A stretch of 64,000 nt of DNA from Pseudomonas sp. GGS8 (GCF_024168645.1 NZ_JALJWF010000001.1:5707501-5771500), one strand, 5' to 3'. Shown: positions 8,795-19,095, counted from the stretch's first letter. The notes: generated by a model from the letters alone, not told the origin. Numbers and translations are program-made.

Positions 8795-9941
8795 AGACAA
8801 CCTCGACGTCGCGCTGACTGGACTCGCGCGGGTTGGTAAGGATGCACGGGTCATCCATGGCATGTTGTGACAGGAACGGAATGTCCGACGTACTCACCCC
8901 GTGCAGGCCCAGGGTTTCGTGGAAGCCGATGGCGTGTTTGAGGGCGATCAAGTGGTCGACCAGACGCCCGCAGATCTGCCGGTGGTTCAGGCCGCGACAA
9001 TCGATGCCGAAGGTCTCGGCGATCACCTTGAAGCGCTCCGGCGCCGAGCTGTAATTGAACGCCACCACGTGTTCGACTAGCACCGCGTTGCACAAGCCAT
9101 GCGGCAGATCGAGGAATCCACCGAGGCTGTGGGACATGGCATGCACCGCACCGAGGATCGCGTTAGAGAACGCCAGCCCGGCCTGCATGCTGCCGAGCAT
9201 GATTTTTTCCCGCAGGGCGATGTCGCCGGGGTTGGCGATCATTTGCACCAGATTGCCGTTGATCAGCCGCATCGCCTCCAGCGCATGCGGGTCGGTGAGC
9301 GGCCCGTGACCGGTGGAAACGAAGGCCTCGATGGCGTGGACCAACGCGTCGATGCCGGTACAGGCCGACAGGAACGGGTCCATGCTCAGGGTGGTTTCCG
9401 GGTCGATCAGCGACACGTCCGGAACCGCAGCCTTGCTGACGATGGAGAATTTCATGCGTTCTTGCTGATTGGAGATGATCACGAACTGCGACACATCGGC
9501 CGACGTGCCGGCGGTAGTCGGGATCAGGATCAGCGGCGGGCTGGGCATGCGCAGGGTGTCCACGCCCTCGAATTCAAGGATGTTGCGCCCGTGGGCGACG
9601 ACAATGCCGATGCCCTTGCCGCAGTCCATCGGACTGCCGCCGCCAATCGCGACGATCACATCGCAATGGTTTTCCCGGTACAACTCGGCACCGAGCATGA
9701 CTTCTTCGATCCGCGGGTTGGGCGAAACGTCGCTGTACACGAAGTAATCGATGCCCTGGGCTTGCAGACTGGCTTCGACATCGGCAACCCAACCGGCGGC
9801 AATCACCCCGGGGTCGCTGACCACCAGCACCTTGCGGGCGCCGAAGGTCTTGGCGTAGTTGCCGACGTTGTGCCGACAGCCGGCACCGAAGATGATTTCA
9901 GGCGAAACGAATTTACGCAGCTGGCTGAGGTTCTGGCTCAT
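8778..9941 (-). CDS. ercA: Iron-containing alcohol dehydrogenase family protein ErcA
   Basis: The protein has 387 residues from the ATG at 9941 (MSQNLSQLRKFVSPEIIFG). It is a group III Fe-dependent alcohol dehydrogenase, with the nucleotide-binding GGGSPMDCGKG motif, TTAGTSADVS, and metal ligands in DALVHAIEAF and GAVHAMSHSLGGFLDLPHG. In Pseudomonas, ErcA lies in the ethanol-oxidation regulon and is thought to have a regulatory or side role rather than being the main alcohol dehydrogenase; that role is from the literature, not visible here. It overlaps the downstream ercS, so the two are co-expressed. Confidence 0.88.
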   Translation of the reverse strand: MSQNLSQLRKFVSPEIIFGAGCRHNVGNYAKTFGARKVLVVSDPGVIAAGWVADVEASLQAQGIDYFVYSDVSPNPRIEEVMLGAELYRENHCDVIVAIGGGSPMDCGKGIGIVVAHGRNILEFEGVDTLRMPSPPLILIPTTAGTSADVSQFVIISNQQERMKFSIVSKAAVPDVSLIDPETTLSMDPFLSACTGIDALVHAIEAFVSTGHGPLTDPHALEAMRLINGNLVQMIANPGDIALREKIMLGSMQAGLAFSNAILGAVHAMSHSLGGFLDLPHGLCNAVLVEHVVAFNYSSAPERFKVIAETFGIDCRGLNHRQICGRLVDHLIALKHAIGFHETLGLHGVSTSDIPFLSQHAMDDPCILTNPRESSQRDVEVVYGEAL

Positions 9942-10074
9942 TGGAAAGCCTGTTTTTATTGTTTTGAAAGGTAAAGCCAACACTAAAGCATCCGGCTGCG
10001 AATGCAATCAGACCAATGGGTAGCACGTTGGGGCGTACTCAGGCGTTGTATCCACCGAAGATCCCCTGTGGGAG

Positions 10075-10200
10075 ATTCTATGTGGCGAGGGGGCTTGCCC
10101 CCGTTGGGTCGCGGAGCGGCCCCAAAACCAGACGGGACTGCTACGCAGTCCAACGGGGGCAAGCCCCCTCGCCACATAAGCCCGCTCCCACAGGGAATTT
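10075..10200. repeat. BIME-type REP cluster
   Basis: A left arm GTGGCGAGGGGGCTTGCCCC, inner arms GTTGGGTCGCGGAGCGGCCCC and GGGACTGCTACGCAGTCC, and a right arm GGGGCAAGCCCCCTCGCCAC are followed by a partial second REP (CCGCTCCCACAGGG). It fills most of the ercA-pqqE gap. Confidence 0.85.
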
Positions 10201-10215
10201 GTGTGAGTTCTCGAT

Positions 10216-11349
10216 TTATCCGCGAAAAATCAGCCGCGAAGCCTTTTCATTGCGCAAGGTCAGGTGCTCCATGCCCTGCCCCGGCGCGTCGGCTTCGTCC
10301 CGTGCCTTGAGGATGACGCTGTGGTGCGGCGACTTGCTGCACACCGGGTCGGCATTGCTCGCATCCCCCGTGAGCATGAACGCCTGGCAGCGGCAGCCGC
10401 CGAGGTCCTTGTGCTTTTCATCGCAGGAACGGCATGGCTCTTTCATCCAGTCATCGCCGCGAAAACGATTGAAGCCGAAGGAGTCGTTCCAGATGTGTTC
10501 GATGCTGTGCTCGCGCACATTGGGGAACTGCACCGGCAACTGGCGAGCGCTGTTGCAAGGCAACGCCGTGCCGTCCGGGGTGATGTCAAGAAACAGGTTG
10601 GCCCAGCCATTCATGCAGGTCTTGGGGCGCTCTTCGTAGTAGTCCGGGGTGACGAAGATCAGTTTGCACGGGTGGCCTTCGGCCTCGAGCCGCTGGCGAT
10701 ACTCGTTGGTGATGCGCTCGGCGCGCTGCAATTGTTCGCGGGTCGGCAACAGGCCGACCCGGTTGAGTTCCGCCCAACCGTAGAACTGGCAGGTCGCCAA
10801 CTCGACGAAATCCGCTTCCAGCTCCAGGCACAGCTCGATGATCTGCGCGATCTGGTCGATGTTGTGCCGATGGGTAACGAAGTTCAGCACCATCGGGTAG
10901 CCCTGGGCTTTCACTGCCCGGGCCATGGCCAGTTTCTGGGCGAAGGCCTTGCGTGAACCAGCGAGCATATTGTTGACCGCTTCGTCGGCGGCCTGAAAGC
11001 TGATCTGGATATGGTCCAGCCCGGCGACCTTGAAGTCGCGGACCTTCTGCTCGGTCAGGCCGATACCCGAGGTGATCAGGTTGGTGTAGTAACCCATGTC
11101 CCGCGCGGCCTTGATCAGCTCGGCCAGGTCCTGGCGCACCAGCGGCTCGCCACCGGAAAACCCCAGTTGCGCGGCGCCCATCTCCCTAGCCTCGCGAAAC
11201 ACCCGAATCCACTCTTCTGTGCTCAACTCCTCACCTTGTTGGGCGAAATCCAAGGGGTTGGAGCAATACGGGCATTGCAACGGGCAGCGATAGGTCAGCT
11301 CCGCCAACAGCCACAGCGGTGGGCCGGGTTGCTGTTCGAGCGTGCTCAC
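10216..11349 (-). CDS. pqqE: PQQ biosynthesis radical SAM enzyme PqqE
   Basis: The 377-residue protein starts at a GTG at 11349 that overlaps the TGA of pqqC (GTGA). It has the radical SAM cluster motif CPLQCPYC. Auxiliary Fe-S cysteines are visible in [10 protein letters not shown] and in the SPASM-like tail [18 protein letters not shown]. PqqE makes the Glu-Tyr carbon-carbon cross-link in the PqqA peptide, the first step of PQQ formation, and normally needs the chaperone PqqD. Here no pqqD lies between pqqC and pqqE, which is unusual (see findings). Length and both termini are normal, so PqqD is not fused to it. Confidence 0.94.
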   Translation of the reverse strand: MSTLEQQPGPPLWLLAELTYRCPLQCPYCSNPLDFAQQGEELSTEEWIRVFREAREMGAAQLGFSGGEPLVRQDLAELIKAARDMGYYTNLITSGIGLTEQKVRDFKVAGLDHIQISFQAADEAVNNMLAGSRKAFAQKLAMARAVKAQGYPMVLNFVTHRHNIDQIAQIIELCLELEADFVELATCQFYGWAELNRVGLLPTREQLQRAERITNEYRQRLEAEGHPCKLIFVTPDYYEERPKTCMNGWANLFLDITPDGTALPCNSARQLPVQFPNVREHSIEHIWNDSFGFNRFRGDDWMKEPCRSCDEKHKDLGGCRCQAFMLTGDASNADPVCSKSPHHSVILKARDEADAPGQGMEHLTLRNEKASRLIFRG

Positions 11350-12098
11350 AGCGCAATCCCCCGATGCCAGACGCGCTCGGTGGTGACGCTGTGATACGGC
11401 GGGCGGTCCAGCTCATAGGCCATGCTCATGGCGTCGAGCATGCTCCACAGCACATCGAGCTTGAACTGCAGAATCTCCAACATGCGCTGCTGGCCCTCGA
11501 CCGTGACGTAATGCGCCAGGGTGATGCGCAAACCATGCTCGACATCGCGCCGGGCCTGACTCAGACGCGTACGGAAATAGTCGTAACCGGCCGCATTGAT
11601 CCACGGGTAATGGGTGGGCCAGGCGTCGAGCCGCGATTGGTGGATCTGCGGCGCGAACAGTTCTGTCAGCGAGCTGCTGGCCGCTTCCTGCCAGCAAGCA
11701 CGGCGGGCGAAATTGACGTAGGCGTCCACGGCAAATCGCACACCCGGCAGCACCAACTCTTGCGAGAGAATTTGCTCACGATCCAGCCCCACTGCTTCGC
11801 CCAGACGCAACCAGGCTTCGATGCCGCCTTCGCTGCCGGGGGCGCCGTCATGGTCGAGAATCCGTTGCAGCCATTCCCGGCGCACGTCGCGGTCCGGGCA
11901 GTTGGCGAGGATGGCCGCGTCCTTCAGCGGGATATTCACCTGATAGTAGAAGCGATTGGCGACCCAGCCCTGGATCTGCTCGCGGGTGGCGCGCCCGGCG
12001 TACATCGCTTGGTGGAATGGATGGTGGATGTGGTAATAGGCGCCTTTGGCGCGCAATGCCTGTTCGAATTCGGCGGGGGTCAGGGGGGTGTCAGTCAT
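11346..12098 (-). CDS. pqqC: PQQ synthase PqqC
   Basis: The protein has 250 residues, the usual length for PqqC, which carries out the final ring closure and eight-electron oxidation to PQQ. Recognisable segments include [15 protein letters not shown] near the N-terminus, [19 protein letters not shown], and [19 protein letters not shown]. The start at 12098 is unambiguous. The gene runs directly into pqqE with a four-base overlap, which leaves no room for pqqD. Confidence 0.95.
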   Translation of the reverse strand: MTDTPLTPAEFEQALRAKGAYYHIHHPFHQAMYAGRATREQIQGWVANRFYYQVNIPLKDAAILANCPDRDVRREWLQRILDHDGAPGSEGGIEAWLRLGEAVGLDREQILSQELVLPGVRFAVDAYVNFARRACWQEAASSSLTELFAPQIHQSRLDAWPTHYPWINAAGYDYFRTRLSQARRDVEHGLRITLAHYVTVEGQQRMLEILQFKLDVLWSMLDAMSMAYELDRPPYHSVTTERVWHRGIAL

Positions 12099-12137
12099 TG
12101 CGGTTCTCCGGATTTCGCGGTGTCTGGTCTGGCGCCT

Positions 12138-12201
12138 TCGCGGGCAAGCCCGCTCCCACAGGAGTTAGGTGATCCCTGTGGGAGCGGGCTTGCCCGCGAT
12201 A
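12138..12201. repeat. REP pair between pqqB and pqqC
   Basis: Inverted units TCGCGGGCAAGCCCGCTCCC and GGGAGCGGGCTTGCCCGCGA flank a short spacer. The element interrupts the pqqABCE run between pqqB and pqqC. Confidence 0.88.
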
Positions 12202-12211
12202 GGGCCATCCG

Positions 12212-13126
12212 CTACAGCTCAATACTCATGCCGTCATAAGCCACTTCAATCCCCCGCCGCTCCAGCAACGCCCGTTCGGTCGAGTCTTCATCGAGGATCG
12301 GGTTGGTGTTGTTGATGTGGATCAGCACCTTGCGCTGACGACTGAAGCCCTCCAGCACTTCGAGCAGGCCGCCAGGGCCGCTTTGCGGCAGGTGGCCCAT
12401 TTCGCGGCCCAGGCTCTGGCCGACTTCGCACACACGCATTTCATCGTCGCGCCACAATGTGCCATCCAGCAGCAGACAGTCGGCGCGCTGCATCCAGCTC
12501 AGCACCTCGGCGTCGACCTGCCCCAGCCCCGGCGCATAGAACACCGATGCGCCGCTGCGCAGGTCTTCGATGAACAGGCCGATGGTGTCCCCCGGCTGCG
12601 GATTGCCACGGTTGGGCGAATACGGCGGCGCGTTGCTGACCAACGGAATCGCGCGAAATTGCAGGTGTGGGCAGGCCGCGATGCTGAACGGCTCGCGGTC
12701 CAGCCCGATGGGTTGCCACTGCAAGCCACCGTTCCAGTGTTTGAGCATGCTGAACAAGGGAAAGCCGCTGCTCAGGTCTTCATGTACCCGCTCGGTGCAC
12801 CAGACCGAATGCGGGCAGCCTTCACGCAGGCTCAGCAGCCCGGTGCAATGGTCGATCTGACTGTCCAGCAGGACCACGCCGGCAATCGCCGTGTCACGCA
12901 AGCGTCGAGCCGGTTGCAACGCCGGGAAGCTTTCGAGTTGGGCGCGGATGTCCGGTGAAGCATTACAGAGCACCCACTCCACACCGCCGTCGCTCAGGGC
13001 AATGGACGACTGCGTGCGGCGTTGCGCGCGCAGGGTGCCGTGGCGCATGGCGGCGCATTGACGGCAGTTGCAGTTCCATTGCGGAAAACCACCGCCGGCG
13101 GCGGAACCGAGAACGCGGATGTGCAT
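12212..13126 (-). CDS. pqqB: PQQ biosynthesis protein PqqB
   Basis: The protein has 304 residues from the ATG at 13126 ([19 protein letters not shown], the standard PqqB N-terminus). It belongs to the metallo-beta-lactamase superfamily, with a degenerate metal motif ([11 protein letters not shown]) and structural cysteines in [12 protein letters not shown]. PqqB is an iron-dependent hydroxylase in PQQ biosynthesis. It follows pqqA by about 55 bases and precedes pqqC; a REP pair sits in the pqqB-pqqC gap. Confidence 0.94.
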   Translation of the reverse strand: MHIRVLGSAAGGGFPQWNCNCRQCAAMRHGTLRAQRRTQSSIALSDGGVEWVLCNASPDIRAQLESFPALQPARRLRDTAIAGVVLLDSQIDHCTGLLSLREGCPHSVWCTERVHEDLSSGFPLFSMLKHWNGGLQWQPIGLDREPFSIAACPHLQFRAIPLVSNAPPYSPNRGNPQPGDTIGLFIEDLRSGASVFYAPGLGQVDAEVLSWMQRADCLLLDGTLWRDDEMRVCEVGQSLGREMGHLPQSGPGGLLEVLEGFSRQRKVLIHINNTNPILDEDSTERALLERRGIEVAYDGMSIEL

Positions 13127-13180
13127 GGGATGGCTCCAGAAGGCAGGCCCGGCCAACGCGACGGCTGACCGGGCGATCAA

Positions 13181-13252
13181 TCAACGGTTGGCGAAATACA
13201 TCGTCACTTCGAAGCCAATGCGCAGATCGGTAAACGCGGGTTTATGCCACAT
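13181..13252 (-). CDS. pqqA: PQQ precursor peptide PqqA
   Basis: This 23-residue peptide (MWHKPAFTDLRIGFEVTMY followed by FANR) is too short for standard ORF cut-offs. The conserved Glu15 and Tyr19, separated by three residues, are the pair that PqqE cross-links to make the PQQ skeleton. A MW(x)KP start and a single Arg close to the end are normal for PqqA. It lies first in the pqqABCE cluster and ends 54 bases before pqqB. Start at 13252, stop TGA at 13181-13183. Confidence 0.95.
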   Translation of the reverse strand: MWHKPAFTDLRIGFEVTMYFANR

Positions 13253-13573
13253 GGGTCATTCCTCTTCTTGTGCCGGACGATTCCGGTAGAGCCATTAATG
13301 CACGGGGCGCCAAGTGCCCGAATGCTACTTTCGAAGGAGGTGGCGGCGTGCGTTGGTAGGGGGTGTCGCGCAGATCCTGGAACCATACAAAACCAATGTG
13401 GGAACGGGCTAATGTGGCGAGGGGGCTTGCCCCCGTTGGGTCGCGAAGCGGCCCCAAAACCAGAAGTTCCGGGGACTGCTACGCAGTCCAACGGGGGCAA
13501 GCCCCCTCGCCACAGGCTAGCCCCCTCGCCACACAAGCCTGCTCCCACAAGGGAGTTGTGGTGTTTTTGCGGG
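13253..13573. repeat. 321-base region between exaC-like gene and pqqA: BIME/REP cluster plus pqqA leader
   Basis: Positions about 13416-13520 hold a full composite REP: GTGGCGAGGGGGCTTGCCCC, inner arms around GTCGCGAAGCGGCCCC and GGGACTGCTACGCAGTCC, and GGGGCAAGCCCCCTCGCCAC. A second CCCCTCGCCAC copy and a GCTCCCACA REP tail follow to 13556. The remaining 13253-13400 is the presumed pqqA promoter and leader; I could not assign a specific operator. Confidence 0.82.
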
Positions 13574-15094
13574 TTAGAAGAACCCCAACGGATTGATGTC
13601 GTAGCTCACCAGCAGGTTTTTGGTTTGCTGGTAATGGTCGAGCATCATCTTGTGGTTCTCACGGCCGACACCGGATTTCTTGTAGCCACCGAACGCGGCA
13701 TGGGCCGGGTACAGGTGGTAGCAGTTGGTCCAGACGCGCCCGGCCTTGATCGCCCGGCCCATGCGGTAGGCGCGGTTGATGTCACGGGTCCACAGGCCGG
13801 CGCCGAGGCCGAACTCGCTGTCGTTGGCAATCGCCAGGGCCTCGGCTTCGTCCTTGAAGGTGGTGACACCCACCACCGGGCCGAAGATTTCTTCCTGGAA
13901 CACGCGCATTTTGTTGTGGCCCTTGAGCAGGGTCGGCTGGATGTAATAGCCGCTCGACAAGTCGCCTTCCAGACGCTCGGCCGCACCGCCAGTGAGCAGC
14001 TCGGCGCCCTCCTCCTGGGCGATTTTCAGGTACGAGAGGATCTTGTCGTATTGCTGCTCGGACGCCTGGGCGCCGACCATGGTCTCGGTGTCCAGCGGGT
14101 TGCCGCGTTTGATCTTGACGATCTTCTTCATCACCTCGGCCATGAACGGCTCATAGATCGATTCCTGCACCAACGCCCGCGACGGACAGGTGCAGACTTC
14201 GCCCTGGTTGAAGAACGCCAGCACCAGGCCTTCAGCGGCTTTTTCGATGAACTGTGGCTCAGCGTTCATGATGTCTTCGAAGAAGATGTTCGGCGACTTG
14301 CCGCCCAGCTCGACGGTGCTTGGAATGATGTTCTCGGCCGCGCAATGCATGATGTGCGCGCCCACCGGGGTGGACCCGGTGAAGGCGATCTTGGCGATGC
14401 GCTTGCTGGTGGCCAGCGCCTCACCGGCTTCGCGACCGAAGCCCTGGACGATGTTCAGCACGCCGGCCGGCAGCAAGTCGGCGATCAGTTCGGCGAACAC
14501 CATGATCGACAGCGGCGTTTGTTCCGCCGGTTTGAGCACGATGCAGTTGCCGGCGGCCAGGGCCGGAGCGAGCTTCCACGCAGCCATCAGCAGCGGGAAG
14601 TTCCACGGAATGATCTGCCCGACCACGCCCAGCGGCTCGTGGAAATGATAGGCGGTGGTCAGTTCGTTGATCTCGGCGGCGCCGCCTTCCTGGGCGCGGA
14701 TGCAACCGGCGAAGTAACGGAAGTGGTCGGCGGCCAGCGGCACGTCGGCATTCAGGGTTTCGCGCACGGCTTTGCCGTTGTCCCAGGTTTCGGTGACGGC
14801 GAGGATTTCCAGGTTCTGTTCGATGCGGTCGGCGATTTTCAGCAGCACCAGCGAACGGTCCTGCGCCGAGGTTTTGCCCCAGGCATCGGCGGCGGCATGG
14901 GCGGCGTCGAGGGCCTTGTCGATGTCGGCGGCGCTGGAGCGCGGGAACTCGGCGATCACTTCACCGGTGACCGGTGAGGTGTTGGTGAAGTACTCGCCAT
15001 TGACTGGGGCGACGAACTCGCCGCCGATAAAATTGCCGTAGCGCGGTTTGAAGGAAACGATGGCGCCGGGTGTTCCAGGTTGTGCGTAGATCAT
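13574..15094 (-). CDS. exaC: NAD-dependent aldehyde dehydrogenase (ExaC/PedI type)
   Basis: This is a 506-residue aldehyde dehydrogenase with the fold-defining motifs in order: [30 protein letters not shown], the catalytic Glu in VELGGKSPN, and the catalytic Cys in [13 protein letters not shown]. In Pseudomonas this enzyme oxidises the aldehyde made by the periplasmic quinoprotein alcohol dehydrogenase. It lies between pedH and pqqA on the same strand. ExaC (P. aeruginosa) and PedI (P. putida) are the names for this position; the exact substrate range is not shown by the sequence. Confidence 0.9.
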   Translation of the reverse strand: MIYAQPGTPGAIVSFKPRYGNFIGGEFVAPVNGEYFTNTSPVTGEVIAEFPRSSAADIDKALDAAHAAADAWGKTSAQDRSLVLLKIADRIEQNLEILAVTETWDNGKAVRETLNADVPLAADHFRYFAGCIRAQEGGAAEINELTTAYHFHEPLGVVGQIIPWNFPLLMAAWKLAPALAAGNCIVLKPAEQTPLSIMVFAELIADLLPAGVLNIVQGFGREAGEALATSKRIAKIAFTGSTPVGAHIMHCAAENIIPSTVELGGKSPNIFFEDIMNAEPQFIEKAAEGLVLAFFNQGEVCTCPSRALVQESIYEPFMAEVMKKIVKIKRGNPLDTETMVGAQASEQQYDKILSYLKIAQEEGAELLTGGAAERLEGDLSSGYYIQPTLLKGHNKMRVFQEEIFGPVVGVTTFKDEAEALAIANDSEFGLGAGLWTRDINRAYRMGRAIKAGRVWTNCYHLYPAHAAFGGYKKSGVGRENHKMMLDHYQQTKNLLVSYDINPLGFF

Positions 15095-15230
15095 GATGGG
15101 CCTCTGTCTGGGTCGATGCCTGTCAGGCCAACAGGCGATGAACCGATAGTAGAGAGCCCCGCGTGCCAGACGAATGCGCCGTTGGCAGGGGGGACTCTCG
15201 TTATTTGGTAGTAGGTTTCACACAAACCAA

Positions 15231-15320
15231 TGTGGGAGCGAGCCTGCTCGCGATGGCGCCAGTACATTCAACAATGATGTTAACTGTCAGGCCGCTATCG
15301 CGAGCAGGCTCGCTCCCACA
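15231..15320. repeat. REP pair, GAGCGAGCCTGCTCGCGAT type
   Basis: GTGGGAGCGAGCCTGCTCGC at the left and GCGAGCAGGCTCGCTCCCAC at the right are inverted around a spacer of about 45 bases. This REP subtype differs from the CGGGCTTGCCCG units elsewhere in the window. Confidence 0.9.
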
Positions 15321-15342
15321 GGGTTATGCGGTGGATTTTGAG

Positions 15343-17118
15343 TTAGTGCTTGGCAACGAGATCCTTCGGCAGCTTGAAGGTCCACAGCATGCCGCCCTGG
15401 TTGAAGTCCTTGATGCGCTTGGCCACTTCGCCGCCCCAGAGCGGTACCGCGCCGCCCCAGCCGGAGAGCACCGAGACGTATTGTTCGCCGTCCATTTCCC
15501 AGGTGATGGGCGAGCCGAGCACGCCGGAGCCGGTCTGGAATTCCCAGACTTTCTCGCCGGTCTTGGCATTGAACGCCTGCAGGAAGCCTTCCGGCGTACC
15601 GGTGAACACCAGGTTGCCCTTGGTGGTCAGCACCCCGCCCCACAGCGGCGCGAAGTTCTTGTGGCGCCAGACTTCCTTGCCGGTTTTCGGGTCGATGGCG
15701 CGCAGCACGCCGATGTAGTCTTCGTTCAACGGTTTGATGGTGAAACCGGCGCCGAGGAACGCCGCGCCTTTCTTGTAGGCAATGCCTTCGTTCCAGATGT
15801 CCATGCCCCACTCGTTGGACGGCACATAGAACAGCCCGGTGTCGCGGTTGTAGGCCATCGGCATCCAGTTTTTCGCCCCCAGGAACGCGGGCGCTACAAA
15901 CACCGAACTGCCTTTGGCCTCGGAGCCCGGTGCACCCGGACGGCTGTCTTCGTTGTAGATCGGCCGACCGTTTTTATCCAGGCCGCTGGCCCAGGTGATC
16001 TTGTCCACGAACGGGAAGCCGCGGATGAATTTGCCGTTGGTGCGATCCAGCACGTAGAAGAAACCGTTACGGTCCGCGGTGGCCGCGGCTTTGATTTCCT
16101 TGCCGCCTTCGTTGTAGTTGAACGACACCAGTTCGTTCACACCGTCATAGTCCCAGCCATCGTGCGGGGTGCTCTGGAAGTGCCACTTGATCGTGCCGTC
16201 ATCCGGGTTCAGCGCCAGGCGCGAGGACGAGTAAAGGTTGTCGCCCGGGCGCAGGTGCGAGTTCCACGGTGCCGGGTTGCCGGTGCCGAACAGCAGCAGA
16301 TTGGTTTCCGGGTCGTAGTAGCCGCCCAGCCAAGGCGCCGCACCGCCGGTTTTCCACAGATCGCCCGGCCAGGTCTTGCCCGCTTCGCCACCGGAGATGC
16401 CGTTCTCTACCGCCTTGCCGTCCTTGTAGACGTAGCCCATGTGGCCTTCGACCGTTGGCCGGGTCCACAGCAGGTCGCCGTTTTTCGGGTCGTAGGCTTC
16501 GATCTTGCCCACCACCCCGAACTCGCCACCGGCCACGCCGGTGATCAGTTTGCCGTTGATGACCAATGGCGCGGCGCTGATGGAATAGCCTTCCTTGTGG
16601 TCGGCGACTTTCTTGCTCCACACCACTTTGCCGGTGTCCTTGTTCAGGGCCACAAGCTTGGCGTCGAGGGTGCCGAAGATCACCAGGTCGCCATATAGCG
16701 CGACACCACGGTTGATCACGTCGCAGCACGGACGGATGTCATCGGGCAGACGTGCGTCGTATTGCCAGAGCTTGCGGCCGGTGCGCGCATCCACGGCGAA
16801 CACCCGCGAGTAAGAGCCGGTCATGTACATCACGCCGTCCTTGATCATCGGCTGCGCCTGTTGACCGCGCTGCTTTTCACCGCCGAACGAAAAGGCCCAG
16901 ACCGGGCGCAGGTCCTTCACGTTGTCGACATTGAGGGTGTCCAGCGGGCTGTAGCGCTGACCCTGGACGCCCAGACCGTTGGTGACGACCTGCTCCGGGT
17001 TCTTGGGGTCCTGGAGAATGTCTTGATCGGTGACACCGGCCAGTGCGGTGCCTGACAACAGCATGGCACTGAGCAGCACGCTCAAGACGAAGGGTTGGCG
17101 ACGTGCGGGTTGGGTCAT
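15343..17118 (-). CDS. pedH: PQQ-dependent alcohol dehydrogenase, lanthanide-type (PedH-like)
   Basis: This is a 591-residue periplasmic quinoprotein with a signal peptide (about residues 1-27). It is an eight-bladed propeller enzyme with the adjacent disulfide cysteines C131-C132 ([10 protein letters not shown]), metal ligands Glu199 (GGEFG) and Asn281 (GTGNPAPWN), and catalytic Asp323 in [10 protein letters not shown]. Two residues on is Asp325, the extra acidic ligand that marks lanthanide-dependent enzymes (XoxF, PedH). Calcium enzymes such as ExaA or PedE have Ser or Ala there. The overall sequence strongly resembles P. putida PedH. It oxidises primary alcohols and aldehydes and passes electrons to cytochrome c550. 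No PedE-type paralogue is in this window. Confidence 0.92.
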   Translation of the reverse strand: MTQPARRQPFVLSVLLSAMLLSGTALAGVTDQDILQDPKNPEQVVTNGLGVQGQRYSPLDTLNVDNVKDLRPVWAFSFGGEKQRGQQAQPMIKDGVMYMTGSYSRVFAVDARTGRKLWQYDARLPDDIRPCCDVINRGVALYGDLVIFGTLDAKLVALNKDTGKVVWSKKVADHKEGYSISAAPLVINGKLITGVAGGEFGVVGKIEAYDPKNGDLLWTRPTVEGHMGYVYKDGKAVENGISGGEAGKTWPGDLWKTGGAAPWLGGYYDPETNLLLFGTGNPAPWNSHLRPGDNLYSSSRLALNPDDGTIKWHFQSTPHDGWDYDGVNELVSFNYNEGGKEIKAAATADRNGFFYVLDRTNGKFIRGFPFVDKITWASGLDKNGRPIYNEDSRPGAPGSEAKGSSVFVAPAFLGAKNWMPMAYNRDTGLFYVPSNEWGMDIWNEGIAYKKGAAFLGAGFTIKPLNEDYIGVLRAIDPKTGKEVWRHKNFAPLWGGVLTTKGNLVFTGTPEGFLQAFNAKTGEKVWEFQTGSGVLGSPITWEMDGEQYVSVLSGWGGAVPLWGGEVAKRIKDFNQGGMLWTFKLPKDLVAKH

Positions 17119-17283
17119 GACGGCTACCTCTGCGGTTTTTGTTATACCCGGGAAATTTTCCCGGTCTGGTGCAGATTCTTGGGCGCCGCCGCCCTCGCAA
17201 CAATTGCCCGCAATGCGGAGATTTCTAGTTCCTTGGTACAGGGTCGAATGAGAAAGTCACCGGATTTCATGATCGATGCTGCC

Positions 17284-17381
17284 CCCTGTGGGAGCGGGCT
17301 TGCCCGCGATGGGGCCAGAACATTCAACATTGATGTCGGCTGTCAGACTGCTATCGCGGGCAAGCCCGCTCCCACAGGGGG
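17284..17381. repeat. REP pair upstream of pedH
   Basis: CTGTGGGAGCGGGCTTGCCC and GGGCAAGCCCGCTCCCACAG are inverted around a spacer of about 50 bases, between the relay metallohydrolase gene and pedH. Confidence 0.9.
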
Positions 17382-17391
17382 CCGGTGTTGC

Positions 17392-18330
17392 TCACAAATC
17401 TTTGGCGGAATCGACTCGGGTCATCTGCGCGCGCTCATAGCGCGGGTACAAATGGCTGACGCTGCGGATCAGCTCATAACGGCTCAGGTTGATCCCGGCG
17501 AAACGTTCAGGAATGGGACTGCGGATCATCTCGGCCATGTCGCTGCCGTTCGCCGCACCGTCGCGCATGAGTTGATCGAGCCAGGAGAGGTAATCGCGCA
17601 TCTGCTCGAAGGGTTTGCTGTCCGTGGCCACCGGCCCATGGCCGGGGACGATCAGCGTCCACGGCAACCCCTGAAGCGTGGCGATATCCGCCAGCCACAC
17701 CGACAACCCCGGGCTGTTCGGGGTGGTCAGGGCCCGCTGATAAAACACCAGATCCCCGGCAAACAGCACGCCGGTTTTCTGGTCGAGAATAGCCAGATCC
17801 GCGCCGGTGTGCCCACCCAGACTCAGCAGCCGCAAATCGTGGTTCCCAAAACTTTGCACGCCAGGCGTCAGCGTCTGCGTCGGCAACACCACTTCGGTGC
17901 CGCGCATCCAGTCGCCCACCAGCCGATACATGTTTTCCGCCATCGCATTACCCTGTTGATGCAACAGCTCAGTGGTGCCGGCCAGAGCACCGATCGGCAC
18001 GTCGATGAAGGCCTGATTACCCAGCACATGGTCGGGATGGTGATGGGTCAGCAGCACCTGAATCACCGGTTTATCGGTGGTTGCGGCAATCGCTTTACGC
18101 AGGGCCTCGCCGTAGCGCTTCGATGGCCCGGTGTCGATCACCACCACCCCTTGCCCGGTGACGATGAATGCAGTGTTGACGATGTTGCCGCCGTTGTTCT
18201 TGGCGAAGTTATCGGTGCTGCCCTCCAGCAGCCAGGTGTCTTCGGCAATCTGCCGGGGCTTGAGGGCGTAATCGGGATCGGCCAGGGACGGCAGGCTCAC
18301 ACAGATGAACAACAACAGCATCCAGCGCAT
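17392..18330 (-). CDS. Quinoprotein relay system zinc metallohydrolase
   Basis: The protein has 312 residues from the ATG at 18330, placed seven bases behind AAGGAG; the GTG one codon earlier is less well placed. A signal peptide (MLLLFICVSLPSLA) is followed by a metallo-beta-lactamase fold with the zinc motif THHHPDHVLG. LGGHTGADLAIL and VPGHGPV supply further ligands. It belongs to the SoxH-related family found beside PQQ alcohol dehydrogenases together with a SoxYZ-like carrier. Its chemistry is not established. Gene order (cytochrome c550, binding protein, SoxYZ-like, this gene, dehydrogenase) supports a shared role. Confidence 0.85.
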   Translation of the reverse strand: MRWMLLLFICVSLPSLADPDYALKPRQIAEDTWLLEGSTDNFAKNNGGNIVNTAFIVTGQGVVVIDTGPSKRYGEALRKAIAATTDKPVIQVLLTHHHPDHVLGNQAFIDVPIGALAGTTELLHQQGNAMAENMYRLVGDWMRGTEVVLPTQTLTPGVQSFGNHDLRLLSLGGHTGADLAILDQKTGVLFAGDLVFYQRALTTPNSPGLSVWLADIATLQGLPWTLIVPGHGPVATDSKPFEQMRDYLSWLDQLMRDGAANGSDMAEMIRSPIPERFAGINLSRYELIRSVSHLYPRYERAQMTRVDSAKDL

Positions 18331-18345
18331 CACACGCTCCTTGGG

Positions 18346-19095
18346 TCAGGGTATGGCCGCATCGAATTGATTGCCGCTGTTATCGCGCAGCATTAGGCGC
18401 GTCTGCCCTGCGCCTTCGATGTCAAAGGCCAGGTTGGGGTTTTCGCTGACCGCCGGGAACAACTCCAGACGCGCCAGCAACTGATCGTTTTGATCCCGCA
18501 GCTCGGCCTGGTTGATGAAGAATTCCGGGATGCCACTGACCATGCCGTTGTCCATCGGATGCGCCACTTGCAAACGCACGCGGCTGAATTCGCCACGGGG
18601 ATAACGACCGCCAAGCACTTCGCCGATGTGTTCTTCCCAACCCGGCTGGGTGCGCACTACGCTTGGCGCCGTGCAGCCACCGCCCGCCGCGTCGATCAGG
18701 GTCGAGCCGACATGCCACAGCCCGTCGCGGGTCAACACCGCCGCACGCAATGGTGTGGCCTGTTCGACGCGGATGCGGATCGACAGCCAGGGCAGTACAC
18801 CGGTCAAGGGCTTGAAGTCGACGATTTTCGGCAGCGGATTGAGTTCGGCCCAGGCGAGGATTCGCACCACTTCGCCCTTGAACGCCCGGGCATCGATTTC
18901 CAGCGGCACTTGCCGGGCGTCTTCGGCGAACGGCGGTGCCAGCAGCTTGACCCGCTCGTCAAACACGAACGGCGCGTCGCCAAGCATCTGCTTGTGATAG
19001 AACGCCCACATCACCGAGGGCACCGGATCGACCTCAACCGCCTGCGCGGCCAAGGGCAACCAACAGGCCAACAGCCAACGCGCGCGCCAGTTCAT
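18346..19095 (-). CDS. Quinoprotein dehydrogenase-associated SoxYZ-like carrier protein
   Basis: This 249-residue exported protein has a signal peptide (ARWLLACWLPLAAQA). An N-terminal SoxY-like part contains the GGGCTAPS segment with the carrier Cys (DAAGGGCTAPSVVRTQ), and a C-terminal SoxZ-like part has VRLQVAHPMDNGM. In sulfur oxidation, SoxYZ carries substrates on such a Cys. In this fused relative, linked to quinoprotein dehydrogenases, the cargo is unknown. Its start overlaps the upstream binding-protein gene by four bases (ATGA), so the relay genes are translationally coupled. Confidence 0.85.
   Translation of the reverse strand: MNWRARWLLACWLPLAAQAVEVDPVPSVMWAFYHKQMLGDAPFVFDERVKLLAPPFAEDARQVPLEIDARAFKGEVVRILAWAELNPLPKIVDFKPLTGVLPWLSIRIRVEQATPLRAAVLTRDGLWHVGSTLIDAAGGGCTAPSVVRTQPGWEEHIGEVLGGRYPRGEFSRVRLQVAHPMDNGMVSGIPEFFINQAELRDQNDQLLARLELFPAVSENPNLAFDIEGAGQTRLMLRDNSGNQFDAAIP

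Noticed and set aside
13244..14977. 577-residue open frame antisense to the aldehyde dehydrogenase
   Set aside because: It covers a REP cluster and the complement of a conserved gene; no recognisable domain.
12100..15340. A hidden pqqD in the gaps around pqqABCE or near the aldehyde dehydrogenase
   Set aside because: The gaps are filled with REP elements; no frame with the PqqD pattern was found.
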